Below are positions 9,944 through 17,520 of a DNA stretch of 64,000 bases, piece by piece. The translations under genes and the position numbers were made by a program. Position 1 is the stretch's first letter. Every line of letters starts with the position of its first letter. Under the pieces are notes generated by a model that saw nothing but the letters and a program-made list of their open reading frames with translations, did no database searches and was not told the origin of the DNA. The DNA lies in the NCBI GenBank assembly GCA_045535935.1, contig JAZSMO010000043.1, forward strand, positions 1 through 64,000. Direction: 5' to 3'. This DNA comes from SVFI01 sp045535935. GTDB lineage: Bacteria > Bacillota > Clostridia > Lachnospirales > Lachnospiraceae.

Positions 9944-9970
9944 AGACGCCGCACGGATTCGGCGGCGTCT
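9944..9970 (-). terminator. Hairpin between clpX and lon
   Basis: A perfect 9-bp GC-rich stem (AGACGCCGC / GCGGCGTCT) with a 9-base loop. On the minus strand it follows clpX and is trailed by TTGTTGTT, a weak T-run. It probably acts as a partial terminator that separates lon expression from tig-clpP-clpX. Confidence 0.6.
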
Positions 9971-9975
9971 ATGAC

Positions 9976-11253
9976 TTAAGCTCTCTTCTTTCTTGACGGG
10001 GTTTCTTTTGCGCCTTCCTCACGCTCAACGATCGGCTCGCATTTCCCCAATACAACATCTTCCGTGACAATACATTTGGTAATTGTATCATCCGAAGGGA
10101 TTTCATACATAATATCCATCATGATATTTTCCATGATAGTTCTTAATCCTCTGGCGCCTGTTTTATTTTCCATCGCCTGTTTTGCAATCTGATTGATTGC
10201 TTCCGGCTCAAATTCCAGTTCTACACCATCCATCTCAAACATCTTGTGATATTGTTTTACGATAGCATTTTTCGGTTCTGTAAGAATCCTGTTCAGCGCC
10301 TGCTCATCCAAACCATCCAGCGAAACCACAATAGGTACACGTCCAACAAATTCCGGAATCAAACCATACTTGATCAGATCTTTCGGATTTGCATCACGGA
10401 ACGCTTCCCCCTCACTGCGATCCGAACGCACACCAATCTCTGCGTCAAATCCAATGGATTTACGGTTCAGACGATTTTCCACAATCTTCTCCAAACCTGC
10501 AAACGCTCCTGCACAAATAAACAGGATATTGCTTGTATCAATCTGGATCAGATCCTGATGCGGGTGTTTACGTCCTCCCTGTGGAGGGACCGAAGCTACC
10601 GTACCTTCTATAATCTTCAGAAGTGCCTGCTGCACGCCTTCTCCCGATACATCACGGGTAATGGATACATTTTCACTCTTCTTTGTGATCTTATCAATCT
10701 CATCGATGTATACGATGCCGTACTCAGCCTTTTCCACATCATAGTCTGCTGCCTGGATTAATTTTAACAGAATATTCTCCACGTCTTCACCGACATAGCC
10801 GGCCTCCGTCAACGTCGTCGCATCTGCAATCGCAAACGGTACATTGATCATCCGCGCAAGTGTCTGTGCCAGATATGTCTTACCGCTTCCGGTAGGTCCC
10901 ATCATGATGATATTGCTTTTTTGAAGTTCTACGCCGTCCAGATCTTTTTTGTCTGCCAGCACTCTCTTGTAATGATTGTATACCGCAACAGAAAGCACCT
11001 TTTTCGCTGCATCCTGTCCGATCACATAATCATCCAAAAATGCCTTGATCTGCATCGGCTTCAGAAGGTTGATATCAATTCCGCCGGATACCACTTCATC
11101 TTCATATTCTTCTTCAATGATGTCTGCACAAAGTTCCACGCATTCATCGCAGATATAGACACCTGTCGGACCGGCAATCAGCTTACGCACCTGCTCCTGT
11201 GTCTTATTACAAAAAGAACATCTGATTTTCATATCAGGATTTTTTCCTGCCAT
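9976..11253 (-). CDS. clpX: ClpX, ATPase subunit of ClpXP protease
   Basis: A 425-residue AAA+ unfoldase that feeds tagged proteins to ClpP. The N-terminal zinc-binding domain shows the four Cys (CSFCNKTQ and CDECVELC). Walker A is GPTGSGKTYLA and Walker B is VYIDEIDKI. The sensor-2 region GARGLRTIMENI is also present. The ATG at 11253 has GGGAG upstream and lies 19 bases from the clpP stop. Order and spacing support the canonical tig-clpP-clpX operon. Confidence 0.97.
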   Translation of the reverse strand: MAGKNPDMKIRCSFCNKTQEQVRKLIAGPTGVYICDECVELCADIIEEEYEDEVVSGGIDINLLKPMQIKAFLDDYVIGQDAAKKVLSVAVYNHYKRVLADKKDLDGVELQKSNIIMMGPTGSGKTYLAQTLARMINVPFAIADATTLTEAGYVGEDVENILLKLIQAADYDVEKAEYGIVYIDEIDKITKKSENVSITRDVSGEGVQQALLKIIEGTVASVPPQGGRKHPHQDLIQIDTSNILFICAGAFAGLEKIVENRLNRKSIGFDAEIGVRSDRSEGEAFRDANPKDLIKYGLIPEFVGRVPIVVSLDGLDEQALNRILTEPKNAIVKQYHKMFEMDGVELEFEPEAINQIAKQAMENKTGARGLRTIMENIMMDIMYEIPSDDTITKCIVTEDVVLGKCEPIVEREEGAKETPSRKKRA

Positions 11254-11272
11254 TCTCTTGACTCCCTAGAAA

Positions 11273-11860
11273 TTATTTTGCTCGGTTTTCGACTACCTTG
11301 TCGATCAAACCGTAAGCCAATGCTTCCTCAGCGCTCTTCCAGTTATCACGCTCTGTATCTGCTGCAACCACTTCATAATCCTGTCCTGTGTTTGCCGCAA
11401 GAATACGGTTTAATTTTTCTTTTGTTTTAAGGATGTGTTTTGCAGCGATCTCAATCTCCGTTGCCTGTCCCTGCGCACCGCCCAGCGGCTGATGAATCAT
11501 AATCTCCGCATTCGGAAGCGCCATTCTCTTTCCTTTTGTTCCGCCTGCAAGCAGGAATGCTCCCATACTTGCTGCCATACCGATACAAATGGTCGATACG
11601 TCGCATTTTACATACTGCATTGTGTCGTAAATCGCCATACCGGCTGTCACAGATCCTCCCGGACTGTTAATATAAATCTGAATATCCTTTTCCGGATCTT
11701 CCGCTTCCAAAAACAAGAGCTGTGCCACTACAATACTTGCGGAAACGTCATTTACTTCCTCCCCCAAGAAAATAATTCTCTCTTTCAGAAGTCTTGAATA
11801 AATGTCATAGGATCGTTCCCCACGGCTTGTCTGTTCAACGACATAAGGTATTAAACTCAT
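11273..11860 (-). CDS. clpP: ClpP, proteolytic subunit
   Basis: A 195-residue serine peptidase forming the tetradecameric barrel of ClpXP. The catalytic Ser lies in GMAASMGAFLLAGG, the His in MIHQPLGG, and the Asp downstream in the DTERDNW region. The ATG at 11860 has a strong AAGGAGG site. It sits between tig and clpX and has the normal length. Confidence 0.97.
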   Translation of the reverse strand: MSLIPYVVEQTSRGERSYDIYSRLLKERIIFLGEEVNDVSASIVVAQLLFLEAEDPEKDIQIYINSPGGSVTAGMAIYDTMQYVKCDVSTICIGMAASMGAFLLAGGTKGKRMALPNAEIMIHQPLGGAQGQATEIEIAAKHILKTKEKLNRILAANTGQDYEVVAADTERDNWKSAEEALAYGLIDKVVENRAK

Positions 11861-11898
11861 GGCTGTTCCTCCTTAATTCGCATCGGTTTCCCGAATTA

Positions 11899-13203
11899 TT
11901 ATTTGCTGCTTTTTGCTTTGCTTTCTTTTGCATTGTCTCTTACAAATTCAGCTGCCTTTGAGATAGCCAGATCTTTCATAATCTCTTCTCTGCCCATCTC
12001 GCCGATCATTTCTTTTGCTTTATCTACATCCATCTGATACATTCCGGCAATCTTTTCTACCTCTTTATTGAAATCTTCTTCAGAAGCTTCAATACCCTCT
12101 GCCTTTGCTACCGCTTCAAGAACAAGTCTTGATTTGATACGCATCTCAGCCTGCGGTTTGATCTGTTCAAGCATCTTATCCTCTGTCATACCTGTGAACT
12201 GTAAATACTGATCAAAAGATAATCCCTGGCTCATGATTCTCTGTGCAAACTCATCCATCATCTGTCTCTGAGTCGTGGAAACCATAGCTTCCGGAATATC
12301 CATCTTTGCATCTTCAATCACTGCTTCAATGGCTGCTCTTTCTTTTTCATCTGCCGCTTTCTGTGCTTTGGACTCTTCGAGACCCTTCTTTACATTTTCT
12401 TTGTACTCTGCAAATGTTTCATATTCAGATACTTCAGATGCGAACTCATCGTCAAGCTCCGGAAGTTCATCTTCTTTGATCTCTTTGATTACAACCTTGA
12501 ACATCGCCGGTTTTCCAGCCAGCTCGTCTGCATGATATTCTTCCGGGAATGTAACGTTAACTTCTACTTCCTCGCCGATTGCTTTACCAATAAGCTGTTC
12601 TTCAAATGTATCAATGAAGGAGTGAGATCCGATTACAAGCTCATAATCCTCGCCTTTTCCGCCCTCAAAAGCTACTCCGTCAACAAAACCTTCGAAATCG
12701 ATGATGGTCTTGTCTCCGTCTTTTACCGGACGATCTTCTACGGTAATCTCACGTGCATTGTTCTTTCTTTCACGTTCAATCATTTCATCTACTTCTTCGT
12801 CTGTTACTTCTACATCAATCTTATCGATCTTAACGCCTTTGTATTTTCCGAGCTCTACTTCCGGTTTCAGGGCAACTTCTGCAGTAAAGATGAAGTCTTT
12901 GTCAGCCTCTAACTGAATTACGGAGATTACCGGTGCGGAAACAATCTCTTCCTCGCATTCGCTCACTGCTTTTTCGTATGCGCCCGGAATCACTGCATTG
13001 GCAGCATCCTCTAAGAAAACACCTTTACCGTACATTTTTTCTACCATAGCAAAAGGAACTTTTCCTTTACGGAAGCCCGGGATGCTGATCTGATTTTTAT
13101 TTTTCTGATATGCGGCCTGCACAGCTTTGGACATTTCCTCTGCCGGAACCTCGATCGTAATCTTAGCCATATTGTGCTCTAATTTTTCTAACTGTAAACT
13201 CAT
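11899..13203 (-). CDS. tig: Trigger factor
   Basis: A ribosome-associated chaperone and peptidyl-prolyl isomerase of 434 residues. The N-terminal ribosome-binding signature GFRKGKVP is at about residues 43-50. An FKBP-type domain follows at about 150-245 (GDKTIIDFEGFVDGVAFEGG) and then the long helical C-terminal arms. The protein is strongly acidic with a Lys/Ser-rich end. It is first in the tig-clpP-clpX operon, with a predicted extended -10 promoter about 110 bases upstream. Confidence 0.97.
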   Translation of the reverse strand: MSLQLEKLEHNMAKITIEVPAEEMSKAVQAAYQKNKNQISIPGFRKGKVPFAMVEKMYGKGVFLEDAANAVIPGAYEKAVSECEEEIVSAPVISVIQLEADKDFIFTAEVALKPEVELGKYKGVKIDKIDVEVTDEEVDEMIERERKNNAREITVEDRPVKDGDKTIIDFEGFVDGVAFEGGKGEDYELVIGSHSFIDTFEEQLIGKAIGEEVEVNVTFPEEYHADELAGKPAMFKVVIKEIKEDELPELDDEFASEVSEYETFAEYKENVKKGLEESKAQKAADEKERAAIEAVIEDAKMDIPEAMVSTTQRQMMDEFAQRIMSQGLSFDQYLQFTGMTEDKMLEQIKPQAEMRIKSRLVLEAVAKAEGIEASEEDFNKEVEKIAGMYQMDVDKAKEMIGEMGREEIMKDLAISKAAEFVRDNAKESKAKSSK

Positions 13204-13312
13204 TTTTGTATTTCCTCCTTGTATGTGACCTCTTCCGTATCACTTTCTTTTTTCTCTTATTTCTTTGCAAATCGGGAATGGACATAAACTCCCATATTCA
13301 CAGTCGTTAAAA

Positions 13313-13321
13313 ATTATAGCA
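13313..13321 (-). promoter_or_regulatory. Extended -10 promoter of tig
   Basis: On the minus strand the sequence reads TGCTATAAT, a perfect extended -10 element. No good -35 box is found at 17-18 bases. It is about 110 bases upstream of the tig ATG. Confidence 0.6.
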
Positions 13322-13409
13322 CAAGTCTATTCGAATTACTAGCACTTTTTTCGGGCTTTCATCGAGTTTTCCCGACATTTTTTTATTTCTTTTTTAACAA
13401 AAGTTACCA

Positions 13410-13439
13410 TCATATTCTTTTTGCAATCCGAACATAATA
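13410..13439 (+). promoter_or_regulatory. Forespore (sigma-G-like) promoter of the spore protein gene
   Basis: TCATA, 18 bases, then CATAATA. Compared with the known sigma-G pattern (G-H-A-T-R, 17-18 bases, CATWHTA) the -10 is perfect and the -35 has one mismatch in its first base. Predicted transcription start is near 13446, where the inverted repeat begins. Confidence 0.5.
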
Positions 13440-13445
13440 AAACCA

Positions 13446-13510
13446 AGATAAGTGAACACACAAAACACGAGTTCCGGTTTTCCGAGATAAGTGTTTTGCA
13501 CTTATCTTGG
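13446..13510 (+). repeat. Three-part AGATAAGTG repeat in the spore-protein leader
   Basis: The 9-mer AGATAAGTG occurs at 13446-13454 and 13485-13493, and its exact complement CACTTATCT at 13499-13507. The distal pair extends to 12 bp (CCAAGATAAGTG / CACTTATCTTGG). A long-loop hairpin and a short tight hairpin (5-base loop) are therefore mutually exclusive. Both end about 17 bases before the ribosome site. Confidence 0.7.
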
Positions 13511-13540
13511 AAATAAAAAAACAAAATGGAGGTGAAAGAA

Positions 13541-13741
13541 ATGGCAAGTAACAAAACAAATAGAATGGAAGTACCTGAAGCAAGAGCAGCAATGGATCGT
13601 TTCAAAACAGAGGTTGCATCTGAGCTTGGTGTAAACTTAAAAGAAGGTTACAACGGTGACTTAACTTCTAAGGAAGCAGGTTCTATCGGTGGCGAAATGG
13701 TTCGTCGTATGGTGAAAAACTACGAATCTCAGCTGAAATAG
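13541..13741 (+). CDS. Alpha/beta-type small acid-soluble spore protein
   Basis: A 66-residue DNA-binding protein that coats forespore DNA and protects it from UV and heat. The conserved family core is visible: KTEVASELGV, the germination-protease cleavage region, LTSKEAGSIGGEMVRRMV. The start is the ATG at 13541; the earlier in-frame ATG at 13526 overlaps the GGAGGTG ribosome site and is rejected. A forespore-type promoter and a repeat-rich leader precede it, and a strong terminator follows 10 bases after the stop, so it is monocistronic. It shows that the organism makes endospores. Confidence 0.95.
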   Translation: MASNKTNRMEVPEARAAMDRFKTEVASELGVNLKEGYNGDLTSKEAGSIGGEMVRRMVKNYESQLK

Positions 13742-13750
13742 CAAATCGAA

Positions 13751-13792
13751 AAAGTGGCGGTAATCTCATGATTACTGCCACTTTTGTTTTTT
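13751..13792 (+). terminator. Intrinsic terminator of the spore protein gene
   Basis: A 15-bp stem (one G-T pair) with a TCAT loop, arms at 13751-13765 and 13770-13784, followed by TTGTTTTTT. Confidence 0.92.
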
Positions 13793-13815
13793 ATACACTA
13801 TATCATTGTATCCTC

Positions 13816-14721
13816 TTACTGCTCGTTGCCCGGCATTTTATACGGATCCTCATATGGGTTTTGATCAAAATCATCCTCGATCGGTGCCGATGGATTAAAC
13901 ATCTCTCCGCTCGGCGTCGAAGTCCGATCCGGCTGTGCATAGGCTCCCGGGTTACCGTAAGCGCGCACCTCTTCCTGACCCAGAGAATGATCGTAATAGT
14001 CCATAGATACACGATGTTTCAACGTTTCATACAAATGTGCATATGTCATATTCATGTACGGATTGATATAGAAGATGGAAAGTAATCCGCACGTAAACAC
14101 AGACAGGATATTCCATCCGATAAAAGATAATCCCAGTACAAACGTATTCCATTTTTCTCCATCCATCATCTCTTTGCTGAGACGGAACGCATCTTCTTTG
14201 CTAATTCCCGGATTTTCAGCAAGTATATACGGAAGCATATAGTATTCATAGGATTTCACAATACCCGGAATAACAAACAAAAGGCTCCATAACCACACAT
14301 ACAAATCTCGGAAAAACAGAATTTTGACCGGATTCATATACTTACCTGTTCCAAAACACATGAAAACCTTACCGATTTCACCTGCTGTTTTTTCGCCGTA
14401 CGTCGCCTCGATGAAATATCTTCTCGCACCGACCATAATCGGATTGGTAATAAATGTTACCCAAAGAACACCGATAATCATTGCAACTAAAACAATCACC
14501 AAAACAACTGCAAGTATTCCGATTACCAAAGCCATCAGTTCTTCTGTACTCATAGAAGAGTTTGCAAAATCGTTCGAAGAACTTGATCCGGCACTGCTTC
14601 CTCCTCCGCCGCCACCGCCTCCGGTGAGGAAGGCAACGATAAACGAAACAAGCACCAGGGCCCAATAGCTTCGTTTGACATCTGCTTTTGCTTTTTCTTT
14701 TAATTCAGCTCTTGTCCACAT
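13816..14721 (-). CDS. DUF975-family membrane protein
   Basis: A 301-residue integral membrane protein. The start MWTRAELKEKAK is typical of DUF975, followed by a first membrane segment at about 20-33. Next comes an unusual run of eight glycines and a Ser-rich loop (34-55), then membrane segments around 65-90, 135-155 and 195-225. The C-terminal 60 residues are acidic, Pro-rich and hydrophilic (cytoplasmic tail). AGGGAG precedes the ATG. The gene stands alone between the spore-protein terminator and the DJ-1 gene. The family has no established biochemical role. Confidence 0.82.
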   Translation of the reverse strand: MWTRAELKEKAKADVKRSYWALVLVSFIVAFLTGGGGGGGGSSAGSSSSNDFANSSMSTEELMALVIGILAVVLVIVLVAMIIGVLWVTFITNPIMVGARRYFIEATYGEKTAGEIGKVFMCFGTGKYMNPVKILFFRDLYVWLWSLLFVIPGIVKSYEYYMLPYILAENPGISKEDAFRLSKEMMDGEKWNTFVLGLSFIGWNILSVFTCGLLSIFYINPYMNMTYAHLYETLKHRVSMDYYDHSLGQEEVRAYGNPGAYAQPDRTSTPSGEMFNPSAPIEDDFDQNPYEDPYKMPGNEQ

Positions 14722-14757
14722 ATTTTTTCTCCCTTTTTACTTTTGTATTGCAAAGCA

Positions 14758-15309
14758 TCACTGCTTATACACAATTGCCTTTGCAAGAGCATCCGCTCGC
14801 TCCTGCCCTTTCATCCGCGCCACGATGGCAAGCGAAAAATCAATTGCAGTTCCCATTCCGCGGCTTGTTATAAAATGATCCGCTACTTCCACCGGATTTT
14901 CCGTCACCGTCGCACCTTCCAGCTGACTTTCAAATCCCGGATAGCAACAAGCAGTTCTGCCCGCCAGCAGACCTCTGTGTCCGAAAATACTCGGCGCTGC
15001 GCAAATCGCACTCAGGTACTTGCCTTGACGGTCAAACGCATCCACCTGCGCCATAAGCGGCTCGCAAGCTTCCAGATTCATCGTCCCCGGCATACCACCC
15101 GGAAGAACGATCATATCCACGCTGTCAAAATCAATATCGGAAAGCAACGCATCTGCTTCCACCGGAATCTTGTGGGATCCGGTCACCTTTTTACTCCCCG
15201 TAACGGAAACAGTGGTCAAATCAATCTCGGCTCTGCGGCAAATATCAACTACCGTCAGTGCTTCGATCTCCTCCATACCTTCCGCAAGAAAAACACATAC
15301 TTTACTCAC
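14758..15309 (-). CDS. DJ-1/PfpI (ThiJ) family protein
   Basis: A 183-residue class I glutamine-amidotransferase-like protein of the DJ-1/YajL type, a family linked to repair of glycated or oxidised proteins. I chose the GTG at 15309 because AAGGAGG lies just upstream and the family begins KVCVFLAEGMEEIEA at this point. The reactive Cys lies in the nucleophile elbow AICAAPS, and a conserved Glu at EGMEEIE would pair with it. It lies 36 bases upstream of the DUF975 gene on the same strand and could be cotranscribed with it. Confidence 0.88.
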   Translation of the reverse strand: MSKVCVFLAEGMEEIEALTVVDICRRAEIDLTTVSVTGSKKVTGSHKIPVEADALLSDIDFDSVDMIVLPGGMPGTMNLEACEPLMAQVDAFDRQGKYLSAICAAPSIFGHRGLLAGRTACCYPGFESQLEGATVTENPVEVADHFITSRGMGTAIDFSLAIVARMKGQERADALAKAIVYKQ

Positions 15310-15382
15310 TTTGCTTCCTCCTTTTCGGAATTGCATATTTTTCCTCATTATATAAGAAAATAAAACAAAGCGCAATCACCTG

Positions 15383-15391
15383 TGGTATACT
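15383..15391 (+). promoter_or_regulatory. Extended -10 promoter of the CYTH gene
   Basis: TGGTATACT (TGn plus TATACT), about 100 bases upstream of the CYTH start. The -35 region is poor. Confidence 0.45.
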
Positions 15392-15489
15392 ATTTATATG
15401 CTTCGGCGCAACTTATCATTACATTTGATTGCCGCCCTGCACACTGCACATTTTTATTTCATTCATTTTTAAAAAGCAAAGGAGCATCT

Positions 15490-15927
15490 ATGGAAATCGA
15501 ACGTAAATTTACCATCAAACATTTGCCGGAAAATCTCGACTCCTATCCACATGTCGAAATCACACAGGCTTATCTTTGCACGGAGCCTGTTATGCGCATC
15601 CGCAAACAGGATGAGGAATATATCTTCACTTACAAAGGAAAAGGCCTCATGGTGCGGGAGGAATACAATCTTCCTCTGACCAAAGAAGCTTTTGATTCAC
15701 TGCTGCCGAAGGCAGATGGACATGTTATTTCCAAAACCCGGTATCAGATTCCGCTCTGTGATCTTGTTATTGAACTGGACCTTTTCAAAAGTCCGACCGA
15801 CCTCATCATGGCCGAAGTCGAATTTCCGGATGAAGAGGCCGCACTTGCCTTCACTCCGCCGGCGTGGTTTGACCGCGATGTGACAAACGATCCTGCTTAC
15901 CACAATTCAAACATGAGTAAGCGATGA
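15490..15927 (+). CDS. CYTH-domain (triphosphate tunnel) protein
   Basis: A 145-residue protein of the CYTH/triphosphate tunnel metalloenzyme family, which hydrolyses or cyclises triphosphate compounds using divalent metal. The ExExK signature is at the very N-terminus (EIERK), as usual. Further tunnel residues are visible in MRIRKQDEEYIFTYKGKG, KTRYQIP, ELDLF and AEVEFP. The start at 15490 follows AAAGGAG; the longer upstream frame has no such site. Inorganic tripolyphosphatase is the commonest activity in small bacterial members. A hairpin terminator follows. Confidence 0.88.
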   Translation: MEIERKFTIKHLPENLDSYPHVEITQAYLCTEPVMRIRKQDEEYIFTYKGKGLMVREEYNLPLTKEAFDSLLPKADGHVISKTRYQIPLCDLVIELDLFKSPTDLIMAEVEFPDEEAALAFTPPAWFDRDVTNDPAYHNSNMSKR

Positions 15928-15961
15928 GCGTCCCGGTGGCATATACAAAAAAAAGCAAGAA

Positions 15962-15997
15962 AAAGTTCCCAAGATTCCGAAAAATCTTGGGAACTTT
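15962..15997. terminator. Bidirectional terminator between CYTH gene and malQ
   Basis: A perfect 15-bp stem (arms 15962-15976 and 15983-15997) with a 6-base loop. On the minus strand it is followed by a long T-rich run, so it mainly ends malQ; on the plus strand the T-run is weaker. Confidence 0.88.
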
Positions 15998-16004
15998 CAA
16001 TTTT

Positions 16005-17510
16005 CTATTTCTCACAACGTCCGTACACGAAACACATCTCACGAATCTCATCTGCAAGTGCATCTGTGGCCTGTCCCGAAAGCATACGCCACTTCCAGTT
16101 GTCACCGAGCGTAGACGGCGTGTTAATGCGCGCCTCGGAGCCAAGCCCCAAATAGTCCTGCATCGAGATAATCGCTGTATTCCCTTTGCTGGCAAGCGCT
16201 GTACGGATAAACGCCCAATTAATCTGCTTTGCGTTTGTAATATTCAAATACTTCTTCGCAAACGCTTTCTCTTTGCGGCGGAACGACTTGTAGCATCCGA
16301 TGGAAGTATCATTGTCGTGGGTTCCGCAGTATACGATACAGTTTTCCGGATAATTGTGCGGAAGATATGTGCTGTCGCCCTCCGGATCAAAACCGAACTG
16401 AAGCACTTTCATTCCCGGATATCCGGTCTTCTTCACAAGACGGAGAACGGACGGCGTCAGGAACCCAAGGTCCTCTGCGATTACATCCATTTTGCCCAAC
16501 TTCTTCTTTAACGCATCAAACAAATCAATTCCCGGTCCTTTTTCCCAACGACCGAATTCCGCAGTCGGATCACCGTACGGAATTGCGTAATACTCATCAA
16601 AACCACGGAAGTGGTCGATACGCACTACGTCATATAAATCAAAACAGTAGGCGATGCGCTGCACCCACCACTTGTAACCTGTCTTTTTGTGGTAGTCCCA
16701 ATCATAGAGCGGATTGCCCCACAGCTGGCCGGTCTTACAGAAATAATCCGGCGGACAACCTGCAACTCTCGTCGGAATTGCATTTTCATCCAGCTGAAAC
16801 AGCTCCGGATTGGCCCATGTATCTGCACTGTCTGCTGCCACATAGATCGGAATGTCGCCGATGATACGGATTCCGTTTTCGTTTGCATAGGCTTTCCATG
16901 CCATCCACTGTTTACGGAACTCGTACTGGAGGAAACAATAAAAATCATAATCCTCTCTGCACATTTCGCGATATCTGTCACAGGCGAGCACATCGTTCAT
17001 GCGGATGTCTACATCCTCCCACTCACGGAAGCTCTTACCGCCGTAATAATTCTTTACCGCCATATAAATTGCATAATCATCCAGCCAGTAGCTGTTTTCT
17101 TTGCAGAAAGCCTGATAATCTTCTCTCTCGAGTCCGCCTGCAACACAGAAACGCTCAAACGCCTTTTTCAGGAGCGGAAAACGAACAAAATATTGTTTTT
17201 CATAATCCACATACTGCTCGTTATCCCCAAAGTCAGCCTCGTCACATTCCTTTTCTAAAAGTAAGCCTTCGCTAACTAATTTTTCCAAATCAATAAAATA
17301 CGGATTTCCGGCAAAGGTGGAAAAAGACTGGTACGGCGAATCGCCGTAACCGGTCGGACCCGCCGGCAAAATCTGCCAGTAGGTCTGTCCGGATCTTTTC
17401 AAAAAGTCCACAAAGTCATAGGCCGCCTTTCCGACGGTTCCGATTCCGTATTTTGAAGGAAGACTTGTAATCGGCAGAAGAACTCCCGCCGTTCTTTTTC
17501 TTGTTTTCAT
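16005..17510 (-). CDS. malQ: 4-alpha-glucanotransferase (amylomaltase)
   Basis: A 501-residue GH77 enzyme that disproportionates maltodextrins, releasing glucose and making longer chains for the phosphorylase. The catalytic Asp lies in VVRIDHFRGFDEY, the acid/base Glu in VIAEDLGFL, and a third Asp in GTHDNDT. The N-terminus TAGVLLPITSLPSKYGIG is typical. The start is the ATG at 17510 with GAGG 6 bases upstream; a TTG six bases earlier is less likely. It lies 10 bases after the phosphorylase gene, so the two form an operon ended by a strong terminator. Confidence 0.96.
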   Translation of the reverse strand: MKTRKRTAGVLLPITSLPSKYGIGTVGKAAYDFVDFLKRSGQTYWQILPAGPTGYGDSPYQSFSTFAGNPYFIDLEKLVSEGLLLEKECDEADFGDNEQYVDYEKQYFVRFPLLKKAFERFCVAGGLEREDYQAFCKENSYWLDDYAIYMAVKNYYGGKSFREWEDVDIRMNDVLACDRYREMCREDYDFYCFLQYEFRKQWMAWKAYANENGIRIIGDIPIYVAADSADTWANPELFQLDENAIPTRVAGCPPDYFCKTGQLWGNPLYDWDYHKKTGYKWWVQRIAYCFDLYDVVRIDHFRGFDEYYAIPYGDPTAEFGRWEKGPGIDLFDALKKKLGKMDVIAEDLGFLTPSVLRLVKKTGYPGMKVLQFGFDPEGDSTYLPHNYPENCIVYCGTHDNDTSIGCYKSFRRKEKAFAKKYLNITNAKQINWAFIRTALASKGNTAIISMQDYLGLGSEARINTPSTLGDNWKWRMLSGQATDALADEIREMCFVYGRCEK

Positions 17511-17520
17511 AAACAACCTC

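Noticed and set aside
13339..13605. An 88-codon minus-strand frame in the tig/spore-protein gap
   Set aside because: It reads through the spore-protein promoter and into its coding region antisense, without a ribosome site.
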